64,000 bases of DNA from Acidobacteriota bacterium (GTDB taxonomy: Bacteria; Acidobacteriota; Terriglobia; Terriglobales; Acidobacteriaceae). The DNA is taken from the NCBI GenBank assembly GCA_013289875.1, contig JABCZC010000007.1, forward strand, positions 40,934 through 104,933, read 5' to 3'. The notes below the pieces were generated by a model. The model was not told where the DNA came from, did not search any database, and saw only the letters and a list, made by a program, of their open reading frames with translations. The translations under genes were made by a program, and so were the position numbers. Positions within the stretch are counted from its first letter, which is position 1. Each line of letters begins with the position of its first letter. Positions 8,819 to 16,666 of this stretch are shown in pieces.

Positions 8819-11251
8819 ATGCTCACTCTGCTGCAGGATGGGATCTTCGCGATACGCCAGCTTCGCCGCCACCGCGCCTACGCCCTGGTCACGATCGTCT
8901 CGATGGCGCTCGGAGTCGGCGCCGCGGCAGCGGTCTACAGCGTCCTCTACGGCGTGTTGATCGATCCTTATCCTTATCGCGACGCCGCCCACATCGCCTT
9001 CATTACGGTACGATCCGCCAAAGGCGATGACGCGGGCGACCGCAGGCTTACGGTGCGGCAGGTGGAGCAGCTCAAGCAGCTACCCGCGATCGAGGATGCG
9101 TTTGCTCAGGGTGATGTCAGCATGATCGCCACCGATGGTGAGCTTCCCGTCTCGGTGTTCGTGCTTCAGGTGACCGGCAACGGCCTCGATTTCCTCGGCG
9201 CGCCGATGCTGCTCGGCCGCGCCTTCACCGCGGCGGAGGCCCCTGTGGGCAAAGAACCGCCTCCTGTCGCGGTCATCAGCTACCCGTTCTGGAAGACCCA
9301 TTTCAACGGGCGCGCGGATGCCCTCGGCAAGAACCTGGAGCTCAACCATCGCAAATACACCGTGATCGGCGTGGCTCCGCCGCGCTTCACCTGGCACGAC
9401 GCTCAGGTATATCTGCCGATGCCGGCCAGCATCGACCCCGAAACCCGCTTCCAGACGCTCATCCGCGTAAGAAAAGGCGTCTCCATGGAGGCGGCATCGA
9501 GCCAGATGCAAGGCTTCATCGAGCAAGACATCCGGGAACATCCCAAAATGTTTCGCCCGGATCAAATCCGCGTCAAAGTCGAGTCGCTGAACGATTGGCT
9601 GCTGGGCCGCTTCAAAGGCACCTTGATGGTGCTCTTTTGTGCCTCCGGGGTGCTGCTGTTGATCGGCTGCGGCAATGTCTCCATTCTCATGCTGGCCCGG
9701 GGACGCGCGCGGGCGCAGGAGCTGGCGATGCGCACCGCCCTCGGCGCGACGCGATTGCGTATCCTGCGGCAGCTGCTCACGGAGGCTGTGGTGCTCTCCT
9801 TCGTCGGGGGCGCACTGGGAGTTGCACTGGCTTACCTCGGCATCCAGCTGATTACCGCACTCATGCCGGAGTATGCCATTCCTCATGAGGTAGTCATCGC
9901 GATCAACCTGCCGGTGCTGGCCTTTAGCGTGGCCGTCTCCATCGCCTGCGGCCTGTTCTTTGGGACGCTGCCCGGCCTTCAGCTTTCGCGGCCGGGAGCC
10001 GGGCATCTGGTTCCGTCAGCGGGAACGCGCACCGCCACTGTCCGGCGTTCGCCCCTGCAGGCGATCATGCTGGGCGGGCAGGTGGCGCTTTCCGTGGTGC
10101 TGCTCGCTGCGGGAGCGGCGGCCATGCGCCACTATATGGAGGCTTACACGGCGAAGCTGGGCTTCAACCCACATCCCGTGCTCACCCTCAGCGCACAATT
10201 GCCCGAGGGTTCGTACCCCACCTGGCAGGCAAGGGTGAACTATTACGATCAGATGCTGGAGAAGGTCGGCACAATCCCCGGCGTTGCCTCCGCCACCTTC
10301 AGCAGCAGCTATCCAGGGAATGCCGAATGGACCACCGATGTGACGGTTCAAGGGCGGATGGCCAACTCCGGGCGAGAATCGGAACTGCAACTGATCAGCG
10401 CCGGATACTTCGACACGCTCGGCATACCGCAAGTGAGTGGACGCATCTTCACCCGTGCCGAGACGCTTCGCGGCGCTCCGGTGGCGGTCGTCAACCGGGC
10501 ATTCGTCCGGAAATACTTCGATGGTGGAGACCCGATCGGGCGCAATCTCATCATCCCGGACCTCGATTCGAGCTGGCCAAACATCGTCAAGCCCACAAGC
10601 GCCAGTCAGCCGCTCGAGATCGTGGGTGTCGTGGAAGACTCGAAGAACTACGGGCTGCATCGCCCGGTCAGGCCGCAGGTATACGCGCCCTACACCCTTT
10701 TCCTGCCCTGGGGAGAGTTGGTATTCGCGCGCGCGGCGTCTGGACATCCGGCAGCGCTCGAACGCCCGGTTGCTGCCGCCCTGATGTCGCTCAACCAGGA
10801 CCAGGCAATCCAGCGCCCCATGCCGATGGATGAGTTCATGTCGATGTTTTCCTGGTCACATGAACGCTTCACTTCGGTCATTTTCGTGCTCTTCGCCGTC
10901 GTCGCGCTAGCGCTTGCCATGATCGGCTTGTTCAGCGTCGTCGCTTATGGAGTGGAGCAGCGCACCCGAGAGATCGGCATCCGCGTGGCGCTCGGTGCGC
11001 ACCGATGGAATGTCCTGATGCTGGCTCTCTCGGCATCTCTGCAAGCAACCGCAGCCGGATTGGCGGCGGGAATCGTGGCCACCCTGCTGTTGAGCAACAC
11101 GATCTACCAATGGACAGACAGCACCACCAGGGATGCCGCTGTCCTCATGATCGTCTCTGCCGTCTTTCTGCTGACAACGCTGGTGGCGTGCCTGTGGCCG
11201 GCAAATCGCGCCCTTCACATCGACCCGCTGGAAGCGCTGCGGGCTGAATAG
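8819..11251 (+). CDS. MacB/FtsX-like ABC permease, orphan (ADOP type)
   Basis: 810 residues from ATG 8819 (MLTLLQDGIFAIRQLRRHRA), preceded by AGAGGG at good spacing; a GTG at 8783 would add 12 residues. The order is: N-terminal helix, MacB-type periplasmic core domain, a first FtsX block with helices near residues 270-400 (ARGRARAQELAMRTALGATR), a further helix and a second core domain, then a second FtsX block (EQRTREIGIRVALGAHR). The internal duplication and the lack of an adjacent ATPase gene are typical of the acidobacterial duplicated orphan permeases. MacB-like proteins work as mechanotransducers across the envelope rather than classical importers. No PadR or ATPase partner is nearby, so the substrate and the energy source are unclear. 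Confidence 0.85.
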   Translation: MLTLLQDGIFAIRQLRRHRAYALVTIVSMALGVGAAAAVYSVLYGVLIDPYPYRDAAHIAFITVRSAKGDDAGDRRLTVRQVEQLKQLPAIEDAFAQGDVSMIATDGELPVSVFVLQVTGNGLDFLGAPMLLGRAFTAAEAPVGKEPPPVAVISYPFWKTHFNGRADALGKNLELNHRKYTVIGVAPPRFTWHDAQVYLPMPASIDPETRFQTLIRVRKGVSMEAASSQMQGFIEQDIREHPKMFRPDQIRVKVESLNDWLLGRFKGTLMVLFCASGVLLLIGCGNVSILMLARGRARAQELAMRTALGATRLRILRQLLTEAVVLSFVGGALGVALAYLGIQLITALMPEYAIPHEVVIAINLPVLAFSVAVSIACGLFFGTLPGLQLSRPGAGHLVPSAGTRTATVRRSPLQAIMLGGQVALSVVLLAAGAAAMRHYMEAYTAKLGFNPHPVLTLSAQLPEGSYPTWQARVNYYDQMLEKVGTIPGVASATFSSSYPGNAEWTTDVTVQGRMANSGRESELQLISAGYFDTLGIPQVSGRIFTRAETLRGAPVAVVNRAFVRKYFDGGDPIGRNLIIPDLDSSWPNIVKPTSASQPLEIVGVVEDSKNYGLHRPVRPQVYAPYTLFLPWGELVFARAASGHPAALERPVAAALMSLNQDQAIQRPMPMDEFMSMFSWSHERFTSVIFVLFAVVALALAMIGLFSVVAYGVEQRTREIGIRVALGAHRWNVLMLALSASLQATAAGLAAGIVATLLLSNTIYQWTDSTTRDAAVLMIVSAVFLLTTLVACLWPANRALHIDPLEALRAE

Positions 11252-11371
11252 AGCTCACGCCGCCTTTTTCAAGATGACGCGCTGGAAGCAGGCGCTGCTC
11301 CCCTTCTCGTCTTACCTCATGACCCACTTGAGCCATTGAGGGTCGCGCCATGCTGGTGGAATGATCCCTGC

Positions 11372-11653
11372 ATGCGAGTCAACCTCATCACCCATTCATC
11401 CGGTCAGATTAAGTTAGGCACAGGGGCTATCCCGCTCTCACTGAAAATCCGCCCTGCATGTGGGCTTCCCGGCGAATACGAGTACGCCACTGACAGCGCG
11501 GCAGTCGTGTGGATGCTCCGCAAGCAGACAGATTTGCCCGCTGCTGTCATCGAACGCTTTGAGGAGAGAATGTACACCGCATTCAACGCTCACCTCCTGG
11601 GCGTGGAACTGAGCGAGAGGACCCTGACAGAGATTGGGTATTTCGTCGAGTAG
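11372..11653 (+). CDS. small hypothetical protein
   Basis: 93 residues from ATG 11372 (MRVNLITHSSGQIKL); a TTG at 11336 would add 12 residues. I do not recognise the family. The sequence is soluble and mixed alpha/beta, with no signal peptide or membrane segment and with acidic helices near the C-terminus (ERFEERMYTAFNAHLLG). It is convergent with the next gene, the two stops lying about 20 bp apart. It may be a real lineage-specific gene, but coding evidence rests only on its length and plausible composition. Confidence 0.5.
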   Translation: MRVNLITHSSGQIKLGTGAIPLSLKIRPACGLPGEYEYATDSAAVVWMLRKQTDLPAAVIERFEERMYTAFNAHLLGVELSERTLTEIGYFVE

Positions 11654-11675
11654 GTCCCGCCTGGGCGGAATCCGG

Positions 11676-12317
11676 TCATTTGAGATACTTCTCCGGCAGC
11701 GTCAGTCCTGAGCGCTCATCGTCCCACAGAATGCTGGCAATCCAGAAGCGGCCTTGCGCGTGCACGATCTGGATGGAGTTAATGCCACGCGTGAAGGGTG
11801 TGGCATCTTCGGCTGTATGCCGGCTCTCGTAGGTGCTCCAGACGTGAACGAGGTTGCCGAATTCTTCGACGCGATTGGCGATGCTCCGCTCGAAGAAACC
11901 GTGGGTCTTGAAGTAGGGATCGTCACGCTGCACATACATGTCAGGGGTGAGGAACACCGCGTCGCTTGTGCGCGCGGGGTGGTCAGCGCTGGCCGGAGCA
12001 TCGGGGCGGATGACTCCAAGGCGGCCATCGGGCAGGAAGAGCGAACGAAAGCGGTCCCAATCACGGGGTTTGCCTGCAGGTCCGGAGATTACATCGTAGA
12101 GCGAAGCGAGGAGATGCTCGACGGTGTCTACGTCGCTTGAGTTTTTCGCGGCCGGCCAACCGGGGTGTCCCGCGAGTGAACCTACCAGAGGTGGCGGAGC
12201 AGGCTGGGAGGGTGGCGATGACTGCTGAGATAGCGCCGGCAGGGTCAGGCTCGCAAGCAGAATCCCCGATGCAACGAGGCAGATGGTTTTCGATGTCGCT
12301 TTTCGTTTCGCCTTCAT
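11676..12317 (-). CDS. secreted NTF2/SnoaL-like protein
   Basis: 213 residues. The start is ATG 12317, because GGAGGAAAG lies just upstream and the next residues form a signal peptide (KTICLVASGILLASLTLPALSQ). Longer in-frame versions up to 12545 lack such support. After a Pro-rich linker, the mature part resembles SnoaL/DUF4440 folds: VDTVEHLLASLYDVISG, then RDWDRFRSLFLPDGRLG, and late beta strands INSIQIVHAQGRFWIASILWDDE. Members of this fold bind or isomerise small molecules, but many have no known activity. No operon partner is seen. Confidence 0.72.
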   Translation of the reverse strand: MKAKRKATSKTICLVASGILLASLTLPALSQQSSPPSQPAPPPLVGSLAGHPGWPAAKNSSDVDTVEHLLASLYDVISGPAGKPRDWDRFRSLFLPDGRLGVIRPDAPASADHPARTSDAVFLTPDMYVQRDDPYFKTHGFFERSIANRVEEFGNLVHVWSTYESRHTAEDATPFTRGINSIQIVHAQGRFWIASILWDDERSGLTLPEKYLK

Positions 12318-12681
12318 AAGGCTTTCCTCCGAGTTTGTTTTACGCGGGCAGGCTCCGCGACTGCGATGCATCGGCATTGCCGGTCTGCCCTCAAATGAAT
12401 CTTGAGTCCTCAACGAATCTATGAATGCCCAGAGTATTTGGGGTATTTGCTCTCGTCTATAGCGAATCGGATTTTGTTGTGCGGGGGACAAGGGGTTCGG
12501 CTCGTCGCTGGCATCATGCCCTTTCGAGTGCCTGGGAATCGGCATTTCCGCGGCAAAATTCTGGAATTGCTAACCTAACACCCACGCCCTTCGGTTCTCT
12601 CCCATCGCTGATGGGTTCTACGCGGCCACGACCTGCTCAGTAGGTTTCGGCAACTTCGTACGCCGTGGACTGACGACGCAA
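12318..12681. other. intergenic region of about 360 bp
   Basis: Contains the ribosome-binding site of the NTF2-like gene at its left end. The only structure seen is a short perfect hairpin, CCCATC-GCT-GATGGG at 12601-12615, followed by TTCT, which may be a weak terminator. No convincing gene is present; short open frames here lack ribosome-binding sites or family resemblance. Confidence 0.4.
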
Positions 12682-13380
12682 TCAGGCGGCGTTCGCGACA
12701 TTTACGACGTGTCCCGGTCGATTGTGCCTTGTCAACTTCACTGCCGCCCACATCAGCCAGATGAATCCGAGATATCGGGTGATCGGAAGCAGGAAGTTGG
12801 CCGGATAGGCGATCAGGCTCAGCGTCGAGAACTCTCCGGCAACGGCGACCACCATTCCCAGAACAACCAGCCAGCGCGGGAGGAGACGGGAAAAGTAGCT
12901 TGTGATGGAAACCCCCGCAGCCAGCAAACCGAATCCGGCCGCGTAGGCGGGTCCGCCGAACAAGAAGCTGAGCAAGGCGAGGGCTCGAACTAGCGGTACT
13001 GAAGCGGGGATGTCAGGTGCGGACAACACCCAGCCGAACAGGCCTGAAAAGATGAGCGCGTTGGCGGCCGTCAATCCGCCAAACAACGCGATGTTGGTGC
13101 CGGCGGCGCGAACTCCCATAAACCGCAACCGGCTGACCATGGTGACGGCGAAGATGCCAAGAGGCACGGCGGAGGCGAATAAGAAGAAGCTGCTCACGCG
13201 TACGGCCGTCGGGTTCTGCTGGAAAAAGGCTCTGACGGTCTCAGCATCCGCAAAGGGGTTGACGTAAGGCGCGCCATGACGGAGCACCGCGGCTGCTACG
13301 AGGCCCGCTGCGAAGAGCAGGATGTGGACGATTCCGAGCAGAATCAAAGAAGGACCACGGAAATGCGGCGACGGTTTCAT
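12682..13380 (-). CDS. multi-pass membrane protein (DUF4386-like)
   Basis: 232 residues with about six predicted membrane helices and a short polar C-terminus. The helix layout and the segment FFLFASAVPLGIFAVTMVSRL resemble DUF4386-type proteins, of unknown function. It is transcribed divergently from a MarR regulator across only 55 bp of very A+T-rich DNA. That arrangement is common for a regulator and its target, so repression by the MarR protein is likely. Whether it exports or senses a compound cannot be told. Confidence 0.65.
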   Translation of the reverse strand: MKPSPHFRGPSLILLGIVHILLFAAGLVAAAVLRHGAPYVNPFADAETVRAFFQQNPTAVRVSSFFLFASAVPLGIFAVTMVSRLRFMGVRAAGTNIALFGGLTAANALIFSGLFGWVLSAPDIPASVPLVRALALLSFLFGGPAYAAGFGLLAAGVSITSYFSRLLPRWLVVLGMVVAVAGEFSTLSLIAYPANFLLPITRYLGFIWLMWAAVKLTRHNRPGHVVNVANAA

Positions 13381-13389
13381 AGTGAAATC

Positions 13390-13404
13390 ATTTATAACAT
13401 AAAT
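13390..13404. promoter_or_regulatory. candidate MarR operator
   Basis: ATTTAT-AAC-ATAAAT is a perfect inverted repeat in the 55-bp A+T-rich gap between the divergent membrane-protein and marR genes. Further A+T-rich, partly symmetrical sequence follows up to 13430. MarR proteins bind such palindromes to control themselves and the neighbour. Assignment is by position and symmetry only. Confidence 0.5.
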
Positions 13405-13435
13405 TATTTAATAAATGCAATAATATTTTTTCAAT

Positions 13436-13909
13436 ATGGACAATCGGGAAATGGAAAGAGGACAACCGGGATTTCTGCTGTCGCAGCTGGGTGCCCATGC
13501 GGCGGGGCGATTCGCAGAGCGGCTAAAGGATCTGGAACTCTCACCGGCCGATGCGGGTATCCTGCGCCTGCTGCGGACGGCGGCGGGGATCAGCCAACAG
13601 GAACTTTCTTCGCGGCTGCAGATTCATCCCAGCCGGCTGGTGGCAATTCTCGACAATCTGGAAAGGCGTCAACTTGTGGAGCGGAAGCCGAACCCCGACG
13701 ACCGGCGCCTGTATTCGCTTCATTTGACAAAGGATGGCGGTGAGATCCTGCAACAGATCGGCAGGGTGGCGCGGGAGCATCAGGATGCGCTTCTCTCAGC
13801 GCTCACCGGCGAGGAGCGCGCGAAGCTGACGGAGATGCTGCAGAGAGTCGCCGACGCAGAGGGGCTCACGCGCGGTGTTCACCCTGGGTATCAGCGGATG
13901 GGGAAGTGA
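13436..13909 (+). CDS. MarR-family transcriptional regulator
   Basis: 157 residues with the winged helix of the family. The recognition region is ISQQELSSRLQIHPSRLVAILDNLERRQLVERKPNPDDRRL (given here only to place residues about 60-100), with the wing signature NPDDRRLYSLHLTKDG. Outer helices at both ends form the dimer interface. The gene is divergent from the DUF4386-like membrane protein and the intervening DNA has a palindrome, so autoregulation and control of that gene are likely. The ligand is unknown. Confidence 0.88.
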   Translation: MDNREMERGQPGFLLSQLGAHAAGRFAERLKDLELSPADAGILRLLRTAAGISQQELSSRLQIHPSRLVAILDNLERRQLVERKPNPDDRRLYSLHLTKDGGEILQQIGRVAREHQDALLSALTGEERAKLTEMLQRVADAEGLTRGVHPGYQRMGK

Positions 13910-14000
13910 GGAGCGCCGAACTTGAGCATCGGATTATGAGCACTCTTTGACTCACGGCATCACGACCGGCAACAATGAAGACAGTACTACAGGAGTTTGT

Positions 14001-14597
14001 TTGCATTCCATGATCGATATCAGCACGTTTGCCACCGGGCTCAGCAAAATACCGGAAGAGCAGTTTACCGACAGCGCTGTGCTCGAATACATGCGCGAGA
14101 ATCCGGTATCGGTCGCGAGCCTGCAACCGTACCTTTACTTCAGCTCAGAGCATTACACGCGGAATCTGATCCATCACACGCCGCTCTTCGATCTGATTGC
14201 CATCTGTTGGGAAAGCGGACAGATGAGCAGGATCCATAACCACACCAACCAGCGCTGTTGGATGGGGATCGCCCACGGCAAGGTGCAGGTGCAGAACTAC
14301 CGGCTCGTCTGCCAGGACCCCACGACGCAGTTCTGCGAACTGGCCCCCACGGATCGCTACATGATCGACGCGGATAATCCGGCCGAGGTCGACTCCGAGG
14401 AGCCGATCCATCTTGTGGTGAATCCGCCGGGCTTCGGCTCGCGCGCGGTTACGCTGCACATTTATTCCCGGCCTTTTGATGAGTGCGACGTGTACGACCT
14501 GAAATCGAAACGCTACGAAACGGTGAGCCTGTCAAATACCAGCGAAGGCGGCCTGCTTACCTGCAGCCTGGCCGTCGAGAAGGTGGCGCTTGCGTAG
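14001..14597 (+). CDS. cysteine dioxygenase, type I
   Basis: Non-heme iron enzyme that oxidises L-cysteine to cysteine sulfinate. The start is probably TTG 14001, five bases after AGGAG (13991-13995), giving 198 residues; ATG 14010 is an alternative. Cupin metal ligands are seen as HNH in IHNHTNQRCW near residues 79-82 and a third His in EPIHLVV. Counterparts of the mammalian Ser/Thr-His-Tyr triad appear in VTLHIYSRPFDEC. Both Cys (about 85, in NQRC) and Tyr (about 155) that form the thioether crosslink in mammalian enzyme are present, whereas many bacterial homologues have Gly at the Cys position. It lies upstream of a cluster with UDP-sulfoquinovose synthase, and cysteine sulfinate is a route to sulfite, that enzyme's substrate. 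Confidence 0.88.
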   Translation: MHSMIDISTFATGLSKIPEEQFTDSAVLEYMRENPVSVASLQPYLYFSSEHYTRNLIHHTPLFDLIAICWESGQMSRIHNHTNQRCWMGIAHGKVQVQNYRLVCQDPTTQFCELAPTDRYMIDADNPAEVDSEEPIHLVVNPPGFGSRAVTLHIYSRPFDECDVYDLKSKRYETVSLSNTSEGGLLTCSLAVEKVALA

Positions 14598-14740
14598 CGG
14601 GGCTGTGAGGCGGCTAGGTCATACGTTGTGATATCTTACGCAAAATAATGGTGTCATAAGGATTCCTCTTCTTTCGAGCCAGGGTAGTACACTGCAAGCT
14701 TGAGGCTGTTTGGAACGACGAGTAAGAGGCATACACAGAA

Positions 14741-16666
14741 TTGTGCGGAATTGTTGGGTTTACAACGAGGAACTGGCGGCCTGAAGAAGAGCGGATCCTG
14801 AATGCGACGGAAACCCTTTTCCATCGCGGGCCGGACCAGCAGGGAGTGTTTCGGTCGAGGCTGTGCTCGCTGGGCGCAACCCGCTTAAAGATCGTTGACC
14901 TGGCGTCGGGCAATCAGCCCATCTATTCGGAAGATCGCGATTCCGTGATCGTTTTCAACGGGGAAATCTATAACCATCTGGAAATTCGCAGCGAGCTGGA
15001 ATCGCGGGGCCGCCGCTTTCAGAGCCATTGCGATACGGAAACCGTTCTGCAGGCCTTTCTTGAGTGGGATACGGACTGCTTCGCGCGCCTGCGAGGCATG
15101 TTTGCCGTGGCGATCTGGACCAACAGCGAGCAGCGGCTGGTGCTGGCTCGTGACCGGGTCGGTATCAAGCCGCTCTACATCGCTGAGCGCGGCGAGGATC
15201 TGTTCTTTGCGTCGGAGTTGAAGGGCATTCTGATCCATCCGGAGATTGACCGGCAGCTGAGTCTCGATGGGCTGGACTGCTATCTCTCGATGAACTACGT
15301 GCCGTGTCCGTGGACGCTGGTTGAAGGCGTGGAGAAGCTGCCGCCGGGCCGGTGGCTGGAATGGCGGGACGGGCGCAGAACCGAGGAGACATACTGGCGG
15401 ATTCCACCGATCCAGCCGCGAACTGTGTCGCTTGAAGACGCCAAGGCGGAGCTGGATGTGCTGCTTGACCAGTCGGTTCGTGAGCACCTGATGTCGGATG
15501 TGCCGCTGGGGGTGTGGCTGAGCGGAGGCGTGGATTCGTCGACGATTCTGCATTATGCGGCGCAAGCGTCGCGCTCGCGGCTGAAGACATTTTCGATTTC
15601 GTTCCATGGACGGAGCTTCGACGAGACGCAGTATATCCGGCAGGTGGTGGACCACTACGGGACCGAGCACGAACAGCTGGATCTGAATCCGGAGAGCGAC
15701 CTGGAGGGCGCGATTGAGAACTTCGCGTACTACTCCGATGAGCCGAGCGCGGATTCAGGGGCGTTGCCGGTCTGGTTTCTTTCGAAGCTGTGCAAGACGC
15801 AAACCACGGTTGCATTCAGCGGAGAGGGAGCCGATGAGATCTTCGGCGGCTACCTGACGTATCGCGCGAACCGCATCGCCGGGAAGGTCAGGCAGCTTCC
15901 TGCCGGGGTGATCGGTGGGGCGCTGCGCGGCGTAGGCCTGTTGCCGGTCTCGAATGAAAAGATCAGCCTCGAGTACAAACTGAAACGGCTGCTCGAAGGC
16001 AGCCGGATGTCTCCGGAACGAGCGCATGTGTATTGGAACGGGACCTTCTCCGAGGCGGAAAAGGCAATGATCCTGAATCTTCCGCTGCCGGGAGCGCTGG
16101 GTGACGTTCTCGCCGGGCTTCGAGCTAAGCAACCGGGAGATGGAGTGGCGCCTTTCCTCGAGTTCGACCAGGAATACTATTTGCCGGATGACATCCTGGT
16201 GAAGTCGGACCGGATGAGCATGGCGCATGCGGTCGAGGTGCGGCCTCCTTTTCTGGACCATCGCATAGTAGAATTTAGTTCAACCCTTCCGACCGACCTC
16301 AAGATTCGCGGGGCGCGCCAGAAGTACCTTCTCAAGGAATTGGTGAAGTCCAAGTTGCCCGCCGCCATTGTGCAGCGGAAGAAGATCGGCTTCGACATTC
16401 CGGCACACGAATGGTTGCGGGGAACGCTTCGCTCGCTGCTGGTGGAAACATTGACTTCGGCGGAAGAAGAACACTCTGAATTGTTTCGCTTTGACGCGAT
16501 CCGAACGTACATGCAGCAGCACCTGAACAGGCGGATAAACATCGGCTATCATCTGTGGGGCCTTGTCATTCTGTTTCTGTGGATGAAACGATGGAATATT
16601 CAGTCAGCACCGTCGCTGAGGTCGGGAAGACAGACGCAGAGACAGGCGCTCGCAGTCGAACTCTAA
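14741..16666 (+). CDS. asnB: asparagine synthase, glutamine-hydrolysing (AsnB type)
   Basis: 641 residues from a TTG start at 14741 (AAGAGG about 11 bases before), which puts Cys at position 2 as the N-terminal nucleophile after Met removal (MCGIVGF). The glutaminase domain covers about 1-210, with NGEIYNH and RGPDQQG. The synthetase domain has the PP-loop SGGVDSS near 260 and later FSGEGADEIFGGY. AsnB-like enzymes make asparagine or, within glycan and secretion loci, amidate other carboxylates. Its 3' end overlaps the following glycosyltransferase gene by 76 bp, tying it to a surface-glycan locus, so it may act on a sugar or lipid substrate and not on free aspartate. Confidence 0.9.
   Translation: MCGIVGFTTRNWRPEEERILNATETLFHRGPDQQGVFRSRLCSLGATRLKIVDLASGNQPIYSEDRDSVIVFNGEIYNHLEIRSELESRGRRFQSHCDTETVLQAFLEWDTDCFARLRGMFAVAIWTNSEQRLVLARDRVGIKPLYIAERGEDLFFASELKGILIHPEIDRQLSLDGLDCYLSMNYVPCPWTLVEGVEKLPPGRWLEWRDGRRTEETYWRIPPIQPRTVSLEDAKAELDVLLDQSVREHLMSDVPLGVWLSGGVDSSTILHYAAQASRSRLKTFSISFHGRSFDETQYIRQVVDHYGTEHEQLDLNPESDLEGAIENFAYYSDEPSADSGALPVWFLSKLCKTQTTVAFSGEGADEIFGGYLTYRANRIAGKVRQLPAGVIGGALRGVGLLPVSNEKISLEYKLKRLLEGSRMSPERAHVYWNGTFSEAEKAMILNLPLPGALGDVLAGLRAKQPGDGVAPFLEFDQEYYLPDDILVKSDRMSMAHAVEVRPPFLDHRIVEFSSTLPTDLKIRGARQKYLLKELVKSKLPAAIVQRKKIGFDIPAHEWLRGTLRSLLVETLTSAEEEHSELFRFDAIRTYMQQHLNRRINIGYHLWGLVILFLWMKRWNIQSAPSLRSGRQTQRQALAVEL

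Noticed and set aside
8819..11251. Complete MacB efflux system
   Set aside because: No ATPase domain or adjacent ATPase and adaptor genes; the doubled permease fits the orphan ADOP type.
12318..12681. Possible small genes in the gap upstream of the NTF2-like gene
   Set aside because: Short open frames have no ribosome-binding site, and their composition is not convincing.
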